This document shows, piece after piece, positions 37,970-49,979 of a DNA stretch of 64,000 bases (its first letter is position 1; the number at the start of each line of letters is the position of its first letter). The DNA is taken from assembly GCF_910591885.1 (NCBI RefSeq), contig NW_025963602.1, positions 62,001 through 126,000 on the forward strand, in the 5' to 3' direction. The DNA comes from Bombus terrestris (taxonomy: Eukaryota; Arthropoda; Insecta; Hymenoptera; Apidae). The translations under genes and the position numbers were made by a program. The notes beneath the pieces were generated by a model. It saw nothing but the letters and a program-made list of their open reading frames with translations, was not told the DNA's origin and searched no databases.

Positions 37970-38359
37970 CATGGTTTCCCACGTTGTCCCACGTTGTCCC
38001 ACGTTGTCCCACGGTGTCCAACGATGTCCAACGGTGTCCAACGGTGTCCCACGGTGTCCAACGGTGTCCCACGTTGTCCCACGTTGTCCCACGTTGTCCC
38101 ACGTTGTCCCACGTTGTCCCACGTTGTCCCACGGTGTCCACCGATGTCCACCGATGTCCAACGATGTCCAACGGTGTCCCACGTTGTCCCACGTTGTCCC
38201 ACGTTGTCCCACGTTGTCCCACGTTGTCCCACGTTGTCCCACGTTGTCCCACGTTGTCCCACGTTGTCCCACGTTGTGCCACGTTGTCCCACGTTGTCCC
38301 ACGTTGTCCCACGATGTCCCACGTTGTCCAACGTTGTCCCACGTTGTCCAACGGTGTCC
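37970..38359 (+). repeat. CATGGTTTCC second module family, first member
   Basis: Here CATGGTTTCC (37970) is followed after about 170 bp by CACGGTGTCC, two ACCGATGTCC and AACGATGTCC, then a long C-type run, not by CATGTTTTCC. Related anchors are at 44110, 46560, 50830, 56019, 59519, 60449 and 63668. So the CATGGTTTCC marker sits in two different contexts: M modules and this one. Shorter or mixed contexts occur at 56549, 60089, 61109 and 61329. Confidence 0.75.
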
Positions 38360-38789
38360 CACGGTGTTCAACGGTGTCCCACGTTGTCCCACGTTGTCCC
38401 ACGTTGTCCCACGTTGTCCCACGTTGTCCCACGATGTCCCACGTTGTCCAACGATGTCCAACGGTGTCCCACGTTGTCCCACGTTGTCCCACGTTGTCCC
38501 ACGTTGTCCCACGTTGTCCCACGATGTCCCACGTTGTCCCACGTTGTCCCACGTTGTCCCACGTTGTCCCACGTTGTCCCACGTTGTCCCACGGTGTCCA
38601 ACGGTGTCCCACGTTGTCCCACGTTGTCCCACGTTGTCCCACGTTGTCCCACGTTGTCCCACGTTGTCCCACGTTGTCCCACGTTGTCCCACGGTGTCCA
38701 ACGATGTCCAACGGTGTCCCACGTTGTCCCACGTTGTCCCACGTTGTCCCACGGTGTCCAACGGTGTCCAACGATGTCCAACGGTGTCC

Positions 38790-39999
38790 AACCGTGTCCC
38801 ACGTTGTCCCACGTTGTCCCACGTTGTCCCACGTTGTCCCACGTTGTCCCACGTTGTCCCACGTTGTCCCACGGTGTCCCACGGTGTCCAACGATGTCCA
38901 ACGATGTCCAACGATGTCCAACGGTGTCCAGCGATGTCCCACGGTGTCCAACGGTGTCCAACGGTGTCCAACGGTGTCCAACGATGTCCAACGATGTCCA
39001 ACGGTGTCCAACGGTGTCCCACGTTGTCCCACGTTGTCCCACGGTGTCCAACGGTGTCCAACGGTGTCCCACGTTGTCCCACGTTGTCCCACGTTGTCCC
39101 ACGTTGTCCCACGTTGTTCCATGGTTTCCCACGTTGTCCCACGGTGTCCAACGGTGTCCAACGATGTCCAACGGTGTCCAACCGTGTCCAACGGTGTCCC
39201 ACGTTGTCCCACGTTGTCCCACGTTGTCCCACGTTGTTCCATGTTTTCCCACGTTGTCCCACGTTGTCCCACGTTGTCCCACGGTGTCCAACGATGTCCA
39301 ACGGTGTCCAACGGTGTCCCACGGTGTCCAACGGTGTCCCACGTTGTCCCACGTTGTCCCACGTTGTCCCACGTTGTCCAACGGTGTCCCACGGTGTTCA
39401 ACGGTGTCCCACGTTGTCCCACGTTGTCCCACGTTGTCCCACGTTGTCCCACGTTGTCCCACGTTGTCCCACGTTGTCCCACGGTGTCCAACGGTGTCCA
39501 ACGATGTCCAACGGTGTCCAGCGGTGTCCCACGATGTCCACCGATGTCCAACGGTGTCCAACGGTGTCCAACGGTGTCCAACGGTGTCCAACGATGTCCA
39601 ACGATGTCCAACGATGTCCAACGGTGTCCAACGATGTCCAACGATGTCCAACGGTGTCCCACGATGTCCAACGATGTCCAACGATGTCCAACGGTGTCCA
39701 ACGGTGTCCCACGTTGTCCCACGTTGTCCCACGTTGTCCCACGGTGTCCAACGATGTCCAACGGTGTCCCACGTTGTCCAACGGTGTCCCACGTTGTCCC
39801 ACGTTGTCCCACGTTGTCCCACGTTGTCCCACGATGTCCCACGTTGTCCCACGTTGTCCCACGTTGTCCCACGTTGTCCCACGTTGTCCCACGTTGTCCC
39901 ACGTTGTCCCACGTTGTCCCACGGTGTCCAACGGTGTCCAACGATGTCCCACGTTGTCCAACGATGTCCAACGGTGTCCCACGTTGCCCCACGTTGTCC
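38790..39999 (+). repeat. CATGGTTTCC module M4 (1,210 bp)
   Basis: AACCGTGTCC 38790, CATGGTTTCC 39120, AACCGTGTCC 39180, CATGTTTTCC 39240, CACGGTGTTC 39390, then TACGTTGTCC at 40000. A CACGTTGCCC unit just before the end is shared with M5 and M6 only. It belongs to a longer repeat: 38660-40498 matches 40800-42638 at an offset of 2,140 bp. Confidence 0.85.
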
Positions 40000-40929
40000 T
40001 ACGTTGTCCCACGTTGTCCCACGTTGTCCCACGTTGTCCCACGTTGTCCCACGTTGTCCCACGGTGTCCAAAGGTGTCCAACGATGTCCAACGGTGTCCC
40101 ACGTTGTCCCACGTTGTCCCACGTTGTCCCACGGTGTCCAACGGTGTCCAACGATGTCCAACGGTGTCCAACGGTGTCCCACGATGTCCACCGATGTCCA
40201 ACGGTGTCCCACGTTGTCCCACGTTGTCCCACGTTGTCCCACGTTGTCCCACGATGTCCAACGGTGTCCAACGGTGTCCCACGGTGTCCCACGTTGTCCC
40301 ACGTTGTCCCACGGTGTCCAACGATGTCCAACGGTGTCCCACGTTGTCCCACGTTGTCCCACGTTGTCCCACGTTGTCCCACGTTGTCCCACGTTGTCCC
40401 ACGTTGTCCCACGGTGTCCAACGATGTCCAACGGTGTCCCACGTTGTCCCACGTTGTCCCACGTTGTCCCACGTTGTCCAACGATGTCCAACGGTGTCCC
40501 ACGTTGTCCCACGTTGTCCCACGTTGTCCCACGTTGTCCCACGATGTCCCACGTTGTCCAACGATGTCCAACGGTGTCCCACGTTGTCCCACGTTGTCCT
40601 ACGTTGTCCCACGTTGTCCCACGTTGTCCCACGTTGTCCCACGTTGTCCCACGTTGTCCCACGGTGTCCAACGGTGTCCCACGTTGTCCCACGGTGTCCA
40701 ACGATGTCCAACGGTGTCCAACGGTGTCCCACGGTGTCCCACGTTGTCCCACGTTGTCCCACGGTGTCCAACGATGTCCAACGGTGTCCCACGCTGTCCC
40801 ACGTTGTCCCACGTTGTCCCACGTTGTCCCACGGTGTCCAACGATGTCCAACGGTGTCCCACGTTGTCCCACGTTGTCCCACGTTGTCCCACGGTGTCCA
40901 ACGGTGTCCAACGATGTCCAACGGTGTCC

Positions 40930-42139
40930 AACCGTGTCCCACGTTGTCCCACGTTGTCCCACTTTGTCCCACGTTGTCCCACGTTGTCCCACGTTGTCCC
41001 ACGTTGTCCCACGGTGTCCCACGGTGTCCAACGATGTCCAACGATGTCCAACGATGTCCAACGGTGTCCAGCGATGTCCCACGGTGTCCAACGGTGTCCA
41101 ACGGTGTCCAACGGTGTCCAACGATGTCCAACGATGTCCAACGGTGTCCAACGGTGTCCCACGTTGTCCCACGTTGTCCCACGGTGTCCAACGGTGTCCA
41201 ACGGTGTCCCACGTTGTCCCACGTTGTCCCACGTTGTCCCACGTTGTCCCACGTTGTTCCATGGTTTCCCACGTTGTCCCACGGTGTCCAACGGTGTCCA
41301 ACGATGTCCAACGGTGTCCAACCGTGTCCAACGGTGTCCCACGTTGTCCCACGTTGTCCCACGTTGTCCCACGTTGTTCCATGTTTTCCCACGTTGTCCC
41401 ACGTTGTCCCACGTTGTCCCACGGTGTCCAACGATGTCCAACGGTGTCCAACGGTGTCCCACGGTGTCCAACGGTGTCCCACGTTGTCCCACGTTGTCCC
41501 ACGTTGTCCCACGTTGTCCAACGGTGTCCCACGGTGTTCAACGGTGTCCCACGTTGTCCCACGTTGTCCCACGTTGTCCCACGTTGTCCCACGTTGTCCC
41601 ACGTTGTCCCACGTTGTCCCACGGTGTCCAACGGTGTCCAACGATGTCCAACGGTGTCCAGCGGTGTCCCACGATGTCCACCGATGTCCAACGGTGTCCA
41701 ACGGTGTCCAACGGTGTCCAACGGTGTCCAACGATGTCCAACGATGTCCAACGATGTCCAACGGTGTCCAACGATGTCCAACGATGTCCAACGGTGTCCC
41801 ACGATGTCCAACGATGTCCAACGATGTCCAACGGTGTCCAACGGTGTCCCACGTTGTCCCACGTTGTCCCACGTTGTCCCACGGTGTCCAACGATGTCCA
41901 ACGGTGTCCCACGTTGTCCAACGGTGTCCCACGTTGTCCCACGTTGTCCCACGTTGTCCCACGTTGTCCCACGATGTCCCACGTTGTCCCACGTTGTCCC
42001 ACGTTGTCCCACGTTGTCCCACGTTGTCCCACGTTGTCCCACGTTGTCCCACGTTGTCCCACGGTGTCCAACGGTGTCCAACGATGTCCCACGTTGTCCA
42101 ACGATGTCCAACGGTGTCCCACGTTGCCCCACGTTGTCC
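40930..42139 (+). repeat. CATGGTTTCC module M5 (1,210 bp)
   Basis: Same marker order and spacing as M4, 2,140 bp downstream: CATGGTTTCC 41260, CATGTTTTCC 41380, CACGGTGTTC 41530, TACGTTGTCC 42140. CACTTTGTCC near 40960 is private. It is the left part of the 4.5-kb block at 40800-45290. Confidence 0.85.
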
Positions 42140-42689
42140 TACGTTGTCCCACGTTGTCCCACGTTGTCCCACGTTGTCCCACGTTGTCCCACGTTGTCCC
42201 ACGGTGTCCAAAGGTGTCCAACGATGTCCAACGGTGTCCCACGTTGTCCCACGTTGTCCCACGTTGTCCCACGGTGTCCAACGGTGTCCAACGATGTCCA
42301 ACGGTGTCCAACGGTGTCCCACGATGTCCACCGATGTCCAACGGTGTCCCACGTTGTCCCACGTTGTCCCACGTTGTCCCACGTTGTCCCACGATGTCCA
42401 ACGGTGTCCAACGGTGTCCCACGGTGTCCCACGTTGTCCCACGTTGTCCCACGGTGTCCAACGATGTCCAACGGTGTCCCACGTTGTCCCACGTTGTCCC
42501 ACGTTGTCCCACGTTGTCCCACGTTGTCCCACGTTGTCCCACGTTGTCCCACGGTGTCCAACGATGTCCAACGGTGTCCCACGTTGTCCCACGTTGTCCC
42601 ACGTTGTCCCACGTTGTCCAACGATGTCCAACGGTGTCCAACGGTGTCCCACGTTGTCCCACGTTGTCCCACGTTGTCCCACGGTGTCC

Positions 42690-43469
42690 AGCGGTGTCCA
42701 ACGATGTCCAACGGTGTCCAACGGTGTCCCACGATGTCCACCGATGTCCAACGGTGTCCAACGGTGTCCAACGGTGTCCAACGGTGTCCAACGATGTCCA
42801 ACGATGTCCAACGGTGTCCCACGATGTCCACCGATGTCCAACGGTGTCCAACGGTGTCCCACGTTGTCCCACGTTGTCCCACGTTGTCCCACGTTGTCCC
42901 ACGGTGTCCAACGGTGTCCAACGATGTCCAACGGTGTCCAACGGTGTCCCACGTTGTCCCACGTTGTCCAACGATGTCCAACGGTGTCCAACGGTGTCCC
43001 ACGTTGTCCCACGTTGTCCCACGTTGTCCCACGGTGTCCAGCGGTGTCCAACGATGTCCAACGGTGTCCAACGGTGTCCCACGATGTCCACCGATGTCCA
43101 ACGGTGTCCAACGGTGTCCAGCGGTGTCCAACGATGTCCAACGGTGTCCAACGGTGTCCCACGATGTCCACCGATGTCCAACGGTGTCCAACGGTGTCCA
43201 ACGGTGTCCAACGGTGTCCAACGATGTCCAACGATGTCCAACGGTGTCCCACGATGTCCACCGATGTCCAACGGTGTCCAACGGTGTCCCACGTTGTCCC
43301 ACGCTGTCCCACGTTGTCCCACGTTGTCCCACGGTGTCCAACGGTGTCCAACGATGTCCAACGGTGTCCAACGGTGTCCCACGTTGTCCCACGTTGTCCA
43401 ACGATGTCCAACGGTGTCCAACGGTGTCCCACGTTGTCCCACGTTGTCCCACGTTGTCCCACGGTGTCC
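42690..43469 (+). repeat. 350-bp sub-repeats with an 80-bp partial copy
   Basis: AGCGGTGTCC units at 42690, 43040, 43120 and 43470 each open the same series: AACGA, two AACGG, CACGATGTCC, ACCGATGTCC, an A-type run, a second CACGA-ACCG pair, C and A blocks. Spacings are 350, 80 and 350 bp, so two full copies flank an 80-bp partial one. The same 350-80-350 pattern appears 6,510 bp later (49200, 49550, 49630, 49980). Single 350-bp steps occur at 36760/37110 and 45370/45720. AACGGTTTCC (43620, 50120) marks the next copy to the right. Confidence 0.82.
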
Positions 43470-46400
43470 AGCGGTGTCCAACGATGTCCAACGGTGTCCA
43501 ACGGTGTCCCACGATGTCCACCGATGTCCAACGGTGTCCAACGGTGTCCAACGGTGTCCAACGGTGTCCAACGATGTCCAACGATGTCCAACGGTGTCCC
43601 ACGATGTCCACCGATGTCCAACGGTTTCCAACGGTGTCCCACGTTGTCCCACGTTGTCCCACGTTGTCCCACGTTGTCCCACGGTGTCCAACGGTGTCCA
43701 ACGGTGTCCCACGATGTCCACCGATGTCCAACGGTGTCCCACGTTGTCCCACGTTGTCCCACGTTGTCCCACGTTGTCCCACGATGTCCAACGGTGTCCA
43801 ACGGTGTCCCACGTTGTCCCACGTTGTCCCACGTTGTCCCACGGTGTCCAGCGGTGTCCAACGATGTCCAACGGTGTCCAACGGTGTCCCACGATGTCCA
43901 CCGATGTCCAACGGTGTCCAACGGTGTCCAACGATGTCCAACGGTGTCCCACGATGTCCAACGATGTCCAACGATGTCCAACGATGTCCAACGGTGTCCA
44001 ACGGTGTCCCACGTTGTCCCACGTTGTCCCACGGTGTCCAACGATGTCCAACGGTGTCCCACGTTGTCCCACGTTGTCCCACGTTGTCCCACGTTGTCCC
44101 ACGTTGTTCCATGGTTTCCCACGTTGTCCCACGTTGTCCCACGTTGTCCCACGGTGTCCAACGATGTCCAACGGTGTCCAACGGTGTCCCACGGTGTCCA
44201 ACGGTGTCCCACGTTGTCCCACGTTGTCCCACGTTGTCCCACGTTGTCCCACGTTGTCCCACGTTGTCCCACGGTGTCCACCGATGTCCACCGATGTCCA
44301 ACGATGTCCAACGGTGTCCCACGTTGTCCCACGTTGTCCCACGTTGTCCCACGTTGTCCCACGTTGTCCCACGTTGTCCCACGTTGTCCCACGTTGTCCC
44401 ACGTTGTCCCACGTTGTCCCACGTTGTCCCACGTTGTCCCACGTTGTCCCACGATGTCCCACGTTGTCCAACGTTGTCCCACGTTGTCCAACGGTGTCCC
44501 ACGGTGTTCAACGGTGTCCCACGTTGTCCCACGTTGTCCCACGTTGTCCCACGTTGTCCCACGTTGTCCCACGATGTCCCACGTTGTCCAACGATGTCCA
44601 ACGGTGTCCCACGTTGTCCCTTGTTGTCCCACGTTGTCCCACGTTGTCCCACGGTGTCCAACGATGTCCAACGGTGTCCCACGTTGTCCCTTGTTGTCCC
44701 ACGTTGTCCCACGTTGTCCCACGTTGTCCCACGTTGTCCCACGTTGTCCCACGTTGTCCCACGTTGTCCCACGTTGTCCCACGTTGTCCCACGATGTCCC
44801 ACGTTGTCCAACGATGTCCAACGGTGTCCCACGTTGTCCCACGTTGTCCCACGTTGTCCCACGTTGTCCAACGATGTCCAACGGTGTCCCACGTTGTCCC
44901 ACGTTGTCCCACGTTGTCCCACGTTGTCCCACGATGTCCCACGTTGTCCAACGATGTCCAACGGTGTCCCACGTTGTCCCACGTTGTCCTACGTTGTCCC
45001 ACGTTGTCCCACGTTGTCCCACGTTGTCCCACGTTGTCCCACGTTGTCCCACGGTGTCCAACGGTGTCCCACGTTGTCCCACGTTGTCCCACGGTGTCCA
45101 ACGATGTCCAACGGTGTCCAACGGTGTCCCACGGTGTCCCACGTTGTCCCACGTTGTCCCACGGTGTCCAACGATGTCCAACGGTGTCCCACGCTGTCCC
45201 ACGTTGTCCCACGTTGTCCCACGTTGTCCCACGGTGTCCAACGATGTCCAACGGTGTCCCACGTTGTCCCACGTTGTCCCACGTTGTCCCACGTTGTCCA
45301 ACGATGTCCAACGGTGTCCAACGGTGTCCCACGTTGTCCCACGTTGTCCCACGTTGTCCCACGGTGTCCAGCGGTGTCCAACGATGTCCAACGGTGTCCA
45401 ACGGTGTCCCACGATGTCCACCGATGTCCAACGGTGTCCAACGGTGTCCAACGGTGTCCAACGGTGTCCAACGATGTCCAACGATGTCCAACGGTGTCCC
45501 ACGATGTCCACCGATGTCCAACGGTGTCCAACGGTGTCCCACGTTGTCCCACGTTGTCCCACGTTGTCCCACGTTGTCCCACGGTGTCCAACGGTGTCCA
45601 ACGATGTCCAACGGTGTCCAACGGTGTCCCACGTTGTCCCACGTTGTCCAACGATGTCCAACGGTGTCCAACGGTGTCCCACGTTGTCCCACGTTGTCCC
45701 ACGTTGTCCCACGGTGTCCAGCGGTGTCCAACGATGTCCAACGGTGTCCAACGGTGTCCCACGATGTCCACCGATGTCCAACGGTGTCCAACGGTGTCCA
45801 ACGGTGTCCAACGGTGTCCAACGATGTCCAACGATGTCCAACGGTGTCCCACGATGTCCACCGATGTCCAACGGTTTCCAACGGTGTCCCACGTTGTCCC
45901 ACGTTGTCCCACGTTGTCCCACGTTGTCCCACGGTGTCCAACGGTGTCCAACGGTGTCCCACGATGTCCACCGATGTCCAACGGTGTCCCACGTTGTCCC
46001 ACGTTGTCCCACGTTGTCCCACGTTGTCCCACGATGTCCAACGGTGTCCAACGGTGTCCCACGGTGTCCCACGTTGTCCCACGTTGTCCCACGGTGTCCA
46101 ACGATGTCCAACGGTGTCCCACGTTGTCCCTTGTTGTCCCACGTTGTCCCACGTTGTCCCACGTTGTCCCACGTTGTCCCACGTTGTCCCACGTTGTCCC
46201 ACGTTGTCCCACGTTGTCCCACGTTGTCCAACGATGTCCAACGGTGTCCAACGGTGTCCCACGTTGTCCCACGTTGTCCCACGTTGTCCCACGGTGTCCA
46301 GCGGTGTCCAACGATGTCCAACGGTGTCCAACGGTGTCCCACGATGTCCACCGATGTCCAACGGTGTCCAACGGTGTCCAACGATGTCCAACGGTGTCCC

Positions 46401-47439
46401 ACGATGTCCAACGATGTCCAACGATGTCCAACGATGTCCAACGGTGTCCAACGGTGTCCCACGTTGTCCCACGTTGTCCCACGGTGTCCAACGATGTCCA
46501 ACGGTGTCCCACGTTGTCCCACGTTGTCCCACGTTGTCCCACGTTGTCCCACGTTGTTCCATGGTTTCCCACGTTGTCCCACGTTGTCCCACGTTGTCCC
46601 ACGGTGTCCAACGATGTCCAACGGTGTCCAACGGTGTCCCACGGTGTCCAACGGTGTCCCACGTTGTCCCACGTTGTCCCACGTTGTCCCACGTTGTCCC
46701 ACGTTGTCCCACGTTGTCCCACGGTGTCCACCGATGTCCACCGATGTCCAACGATGTCCAACGGTGTCCCACGTTGTCCCACGTTGTCCCACGTTGTCCC
46801 ACGTTGTCCCACGTTGTCCCACGTTGTCCCACGTTGTCCCACGTTGTCCCACGTTGTCCCACGTTGTCCCACGTTGTGCCACGTTGTCCCACGTTGTCCC
46901 ACGTTGTCCCACGGTGTCCAACGGTGTCCCACGTTGTCCCACGTTTTCCCACGGTGTCCAACGATGTCCAACGGTGTCCAACGGTGTCCCACGGTGTCCC
47001 ACGTTGTCCCACGTTGTCCCACGGTGTCCAACGATGTCCAACGTTGTCCCACGCTGTCCCACGTTGTCCCACGTTGTCCCACGTTGTCCCACGGTGTCCA
47101 ACGATGTCCAACGGTGTCCCACGTTGTCCCACGTTGTCCCACGTTGTCCCACGTTGTCCCACGTTGTCCCACGATGTCCCACGTTGTCCCACGTTGTCCC
47201 ACGTTGTCCCACGTTGTCCCACGTTGTCCCACGTTGTCCCACGGTGTCCAACGGTGTCCCACGTTGTCCCACGTTGTCCCACGTTGTCCCACGTTGTCCC
47301 ACGTTGTCCCACGTTGTCCCACGTTGTCCCACGTTGTCCCACGGTGTCCAACGATGTCCAACGGTGTCCCACGTTGTCCCACGTTGTCCCACGTTGTCCC
47401 ACGGTGTCCAACGGTGTCCAACGATGTCCAACGGTGTCC

Positions 47440-48649
47440 AACCGTGTCCCACGTTGTCCCACGTTGTCCCACGTTGTCCCACGTTGTCCCACGTTGTCCC
47501 ACGTTGTCCCACGTTGTCCCACGGTGTCCCACGGTGTCCAACGATGTCCAACGATGTCCAACGATGTCCAACGGTGTCCAGCGATGTCCCACGGTGTCCA
47601 ACGGTGTCCAACGGTGTCCAACGGTGTCCAACGATGTCCAACGATGTCCAACGGTGTCCAACGGTGTCCCACGTTGTCCCACGTTGTCCCACGGTGTCCA
47701 ACGGTGTCCAACGGTGTCCCACGTTGTCCCACGTTGTCCCACGTTGTCCCACGTTGTCCCACGTTGTTCCATGGTTTCCCACGTTGTCCCACGGTGTCCA
47801 ACGGTGTCCAACGATGTCCAACGGTGTCCAACCGTGTCCAACGGTGTCCCACGTTGTCCCACGTTGTCCCACGTTGTCCCACGTTGTTCCATGTTTTCCC
47901 ACGTTGTCCCACGTTGTCCCACGTTGTCCCACGGTGTCCAACGATGTCCAACGGTGTCCAACGGTGTCCCACGGTGTCCAACGGTGTCCCACGTTGTCCC
48001 ACGTTGTCCCACGTTGTCCCACGTTGTCCAACGGTGTCCCACGGTGTTCAACGGTGTCCCACGTTGTCCCACGTTGTCCCACGTTGTCCCACGTTGTCCC
48101 ACGTTGTCCCACGTTGTCCCACGTTGTCCCACGGTGTCCAACGGTGTCCAACGATGTCCAACGGTGTCCAGCGGTGTCCCACGATGTCCACCGATGTCCA
48201 ACGGTGTCCAACGGTGTCCAACGGTGTCCAACGGTGTCCAACGATGTCCAACGATGTCCAACGATGTCCAACGGTGTCCAACGATGTCCAACGATGTCCA
48301 ACGGTGTCCCACGATGTCCAACGATGTCCAACGATGTCCAACGGTGTCCAACGGTGTCCCACGTTGTCCCACGTTGTCCCACGTTGTCCCACGGTGTCCA
48401 ACGATGTCCAACGGTGTCCCACGTTGTCCAACGGTGTCCCACGTTGTCCCACGTTGTCCCACGTTGTCCCACGTTGTCCCACGATGTCCCACGTTGTCCC
48501 ACGTTGTCCCACGTTGTCCCACGTTGTCCCACGTTGTCCCACGTTGTCCCACGTTGTCCCACGTTGTCCCACGGTGTCCAACGGTGTCCAACGATGTCCC
48601 ACGTTGTCCAACGATGTCCAACGGTGTCCCACGTTGCCCCACGTTGTCC
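47440..48649 (+). repeat. CATGGTTTCC module M6 (1,210 bp)
   Basis: Copy of M5 at an offset of 6,510 bp: CATGGTTTCC 47770, CATGTTTTCC 47890, CACGGTGTTC 48040, TACGTTGTCC 48650. Just past its end AACGGTGTCC replaces the AAAGGTGTCC seen after M4 and M5. Confidence 0.85.
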
Positions 48650-49199
48650 TACGTTGTCCCACGTTGTCCCACGTTGTCCCACGTTGTCCCACGTTGTCCC
48701 ACGTTGTCCCACGGTGTCCAACGGTGTCCAACGATGTCCAACGGTGTCCCACGTTGTCCCACGTTGTCCCACGTTGTCCCACGGTGTCCAACGGTGTCCA
48801 ACGATGTCCAACGGTGTCCAACGGTGTCCCACGATGTCCACCGATGTCCAACGGTGTCCCACGTTGTCCCACGTTGTCCCACGTTGTCCCACGTTGTCCC
48901 ACGATGTCCAACGGTGTCCAACGGTGTCCCACGGTGTCCCACGTTGTCCCACGTTGTCCCACGGTGTCCAACGATGTCCAACGGTGTCCCACGTTGTCCC
49001 ACGTTGTCCCACGTTGTCCCACGTTGTCCCACGTTGTCCCACGTTGTCCCACGTTGTCCCACGGTGTCCAACGATGTCCAACGGTGTCCCACGTTGTCCC
49101 ACGTTGTCCCACGTTGTCCCACGTTGTCCAACGATGTCCAACGGTGTCCAACGGTGTCCCACGTTGTCCCACGTTGTCCCACGTTGTCCCACGGTGTCC

Positions 49200-49979
49200 A
49201 GCGGTGTCCAACGATGTCCAACGGTGTCCAACGGTGTCCCACGATGTCCACCGATGTCCAACGGTGTCCAACGGTGTCCAACGGTGTCCAACGGTGTCCA
49301 ACGATGTCCAACGATGTCCAACGGTGTCCCACGATGTCCACCGATGTCCAACGGTGTCCAACGGTGTCCCACGTTGTCCCACGTTGTCCCACGTTGTCCC
49401 ACGTTGTCCCACGGTGTCCAACGGTGTCCAACGATGTCCAACGGTGTCCAACGGTGTCCCACGTTGTCCCACGTTGTCCAACGATGTCCAACGGTGTCCA
49501 ACGGTGTCCCACGGTGTCCCACGTTGTCCCACGTTGTCCCACGGTGTCCAGCGGTGTCCAACGATGTCCAACGGTGTCCAACGGTGTCCCACGATGTCCA
49601 CCGATGTCCAACGGTGTCCAACGGTGTCCAGCGGTGTCCAACGATGTCCAACGGTGTCCAACGGTGTCCCACGATGTCCACCGATGTCCAACGGTGTCCA
49701 ACGGTGTCCAACGGTGTCCAACGGTGTCCAACGATGTCCAACGATGTCCAACGGTGTCCCACGATGTCCACCGATGTCCAACGGTGTCCAACGGTGTCCC
49801 ACGTTGTCCCACGTTGTCCCACGTTGTCCCACGTTGTCCCACGGTGTCCAACGGTGTCCAACGATGTCCAACGGTGTCCAACGGTGTCCCACGTTGTCCC
49901 ACGTTGTCCAACGATGTCCAACGGTGTCCAACGGTGTCCCACGTTGTCCCACGTTGTCCCACGTTGTCCCACGGTGTCC
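49200..49979 (+). repeat. 350-bp sub-repeats, copy in the right HOR block
   Basis: AGCGGTGTCC at 49200, 49550, 49630 and 49980 repeats the 350-80-350 pattern of 42690-43470. The partial 80-bp copy therefore predates the large duplication. Confidence 0.82.

Larger units (their letters stand above)
40800..45290 (+). repeat. ~4.5-kb HOR block, left copy
   Basis: Matches 47310-52010. The offset is 6,510 bp as far as about 43.8 kb and 6,720 bp after it, so this copy lacks about 210 bp near 43.8 kb that the right copy has around 50.3-50.5 kb. Shared markers are CATGGTTTCC (41260/47770, 44110/50830), CACGGTGTTC (41530/48040, 44500/51220), TACGTTGTCC (42140/48650, 44990/51710) and CACGCTGTCC (45190/51910). 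Differences include AAAGG against AACGG (42210/48720) and CACGCTGTCC at 43300. Confidence 0.85.
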
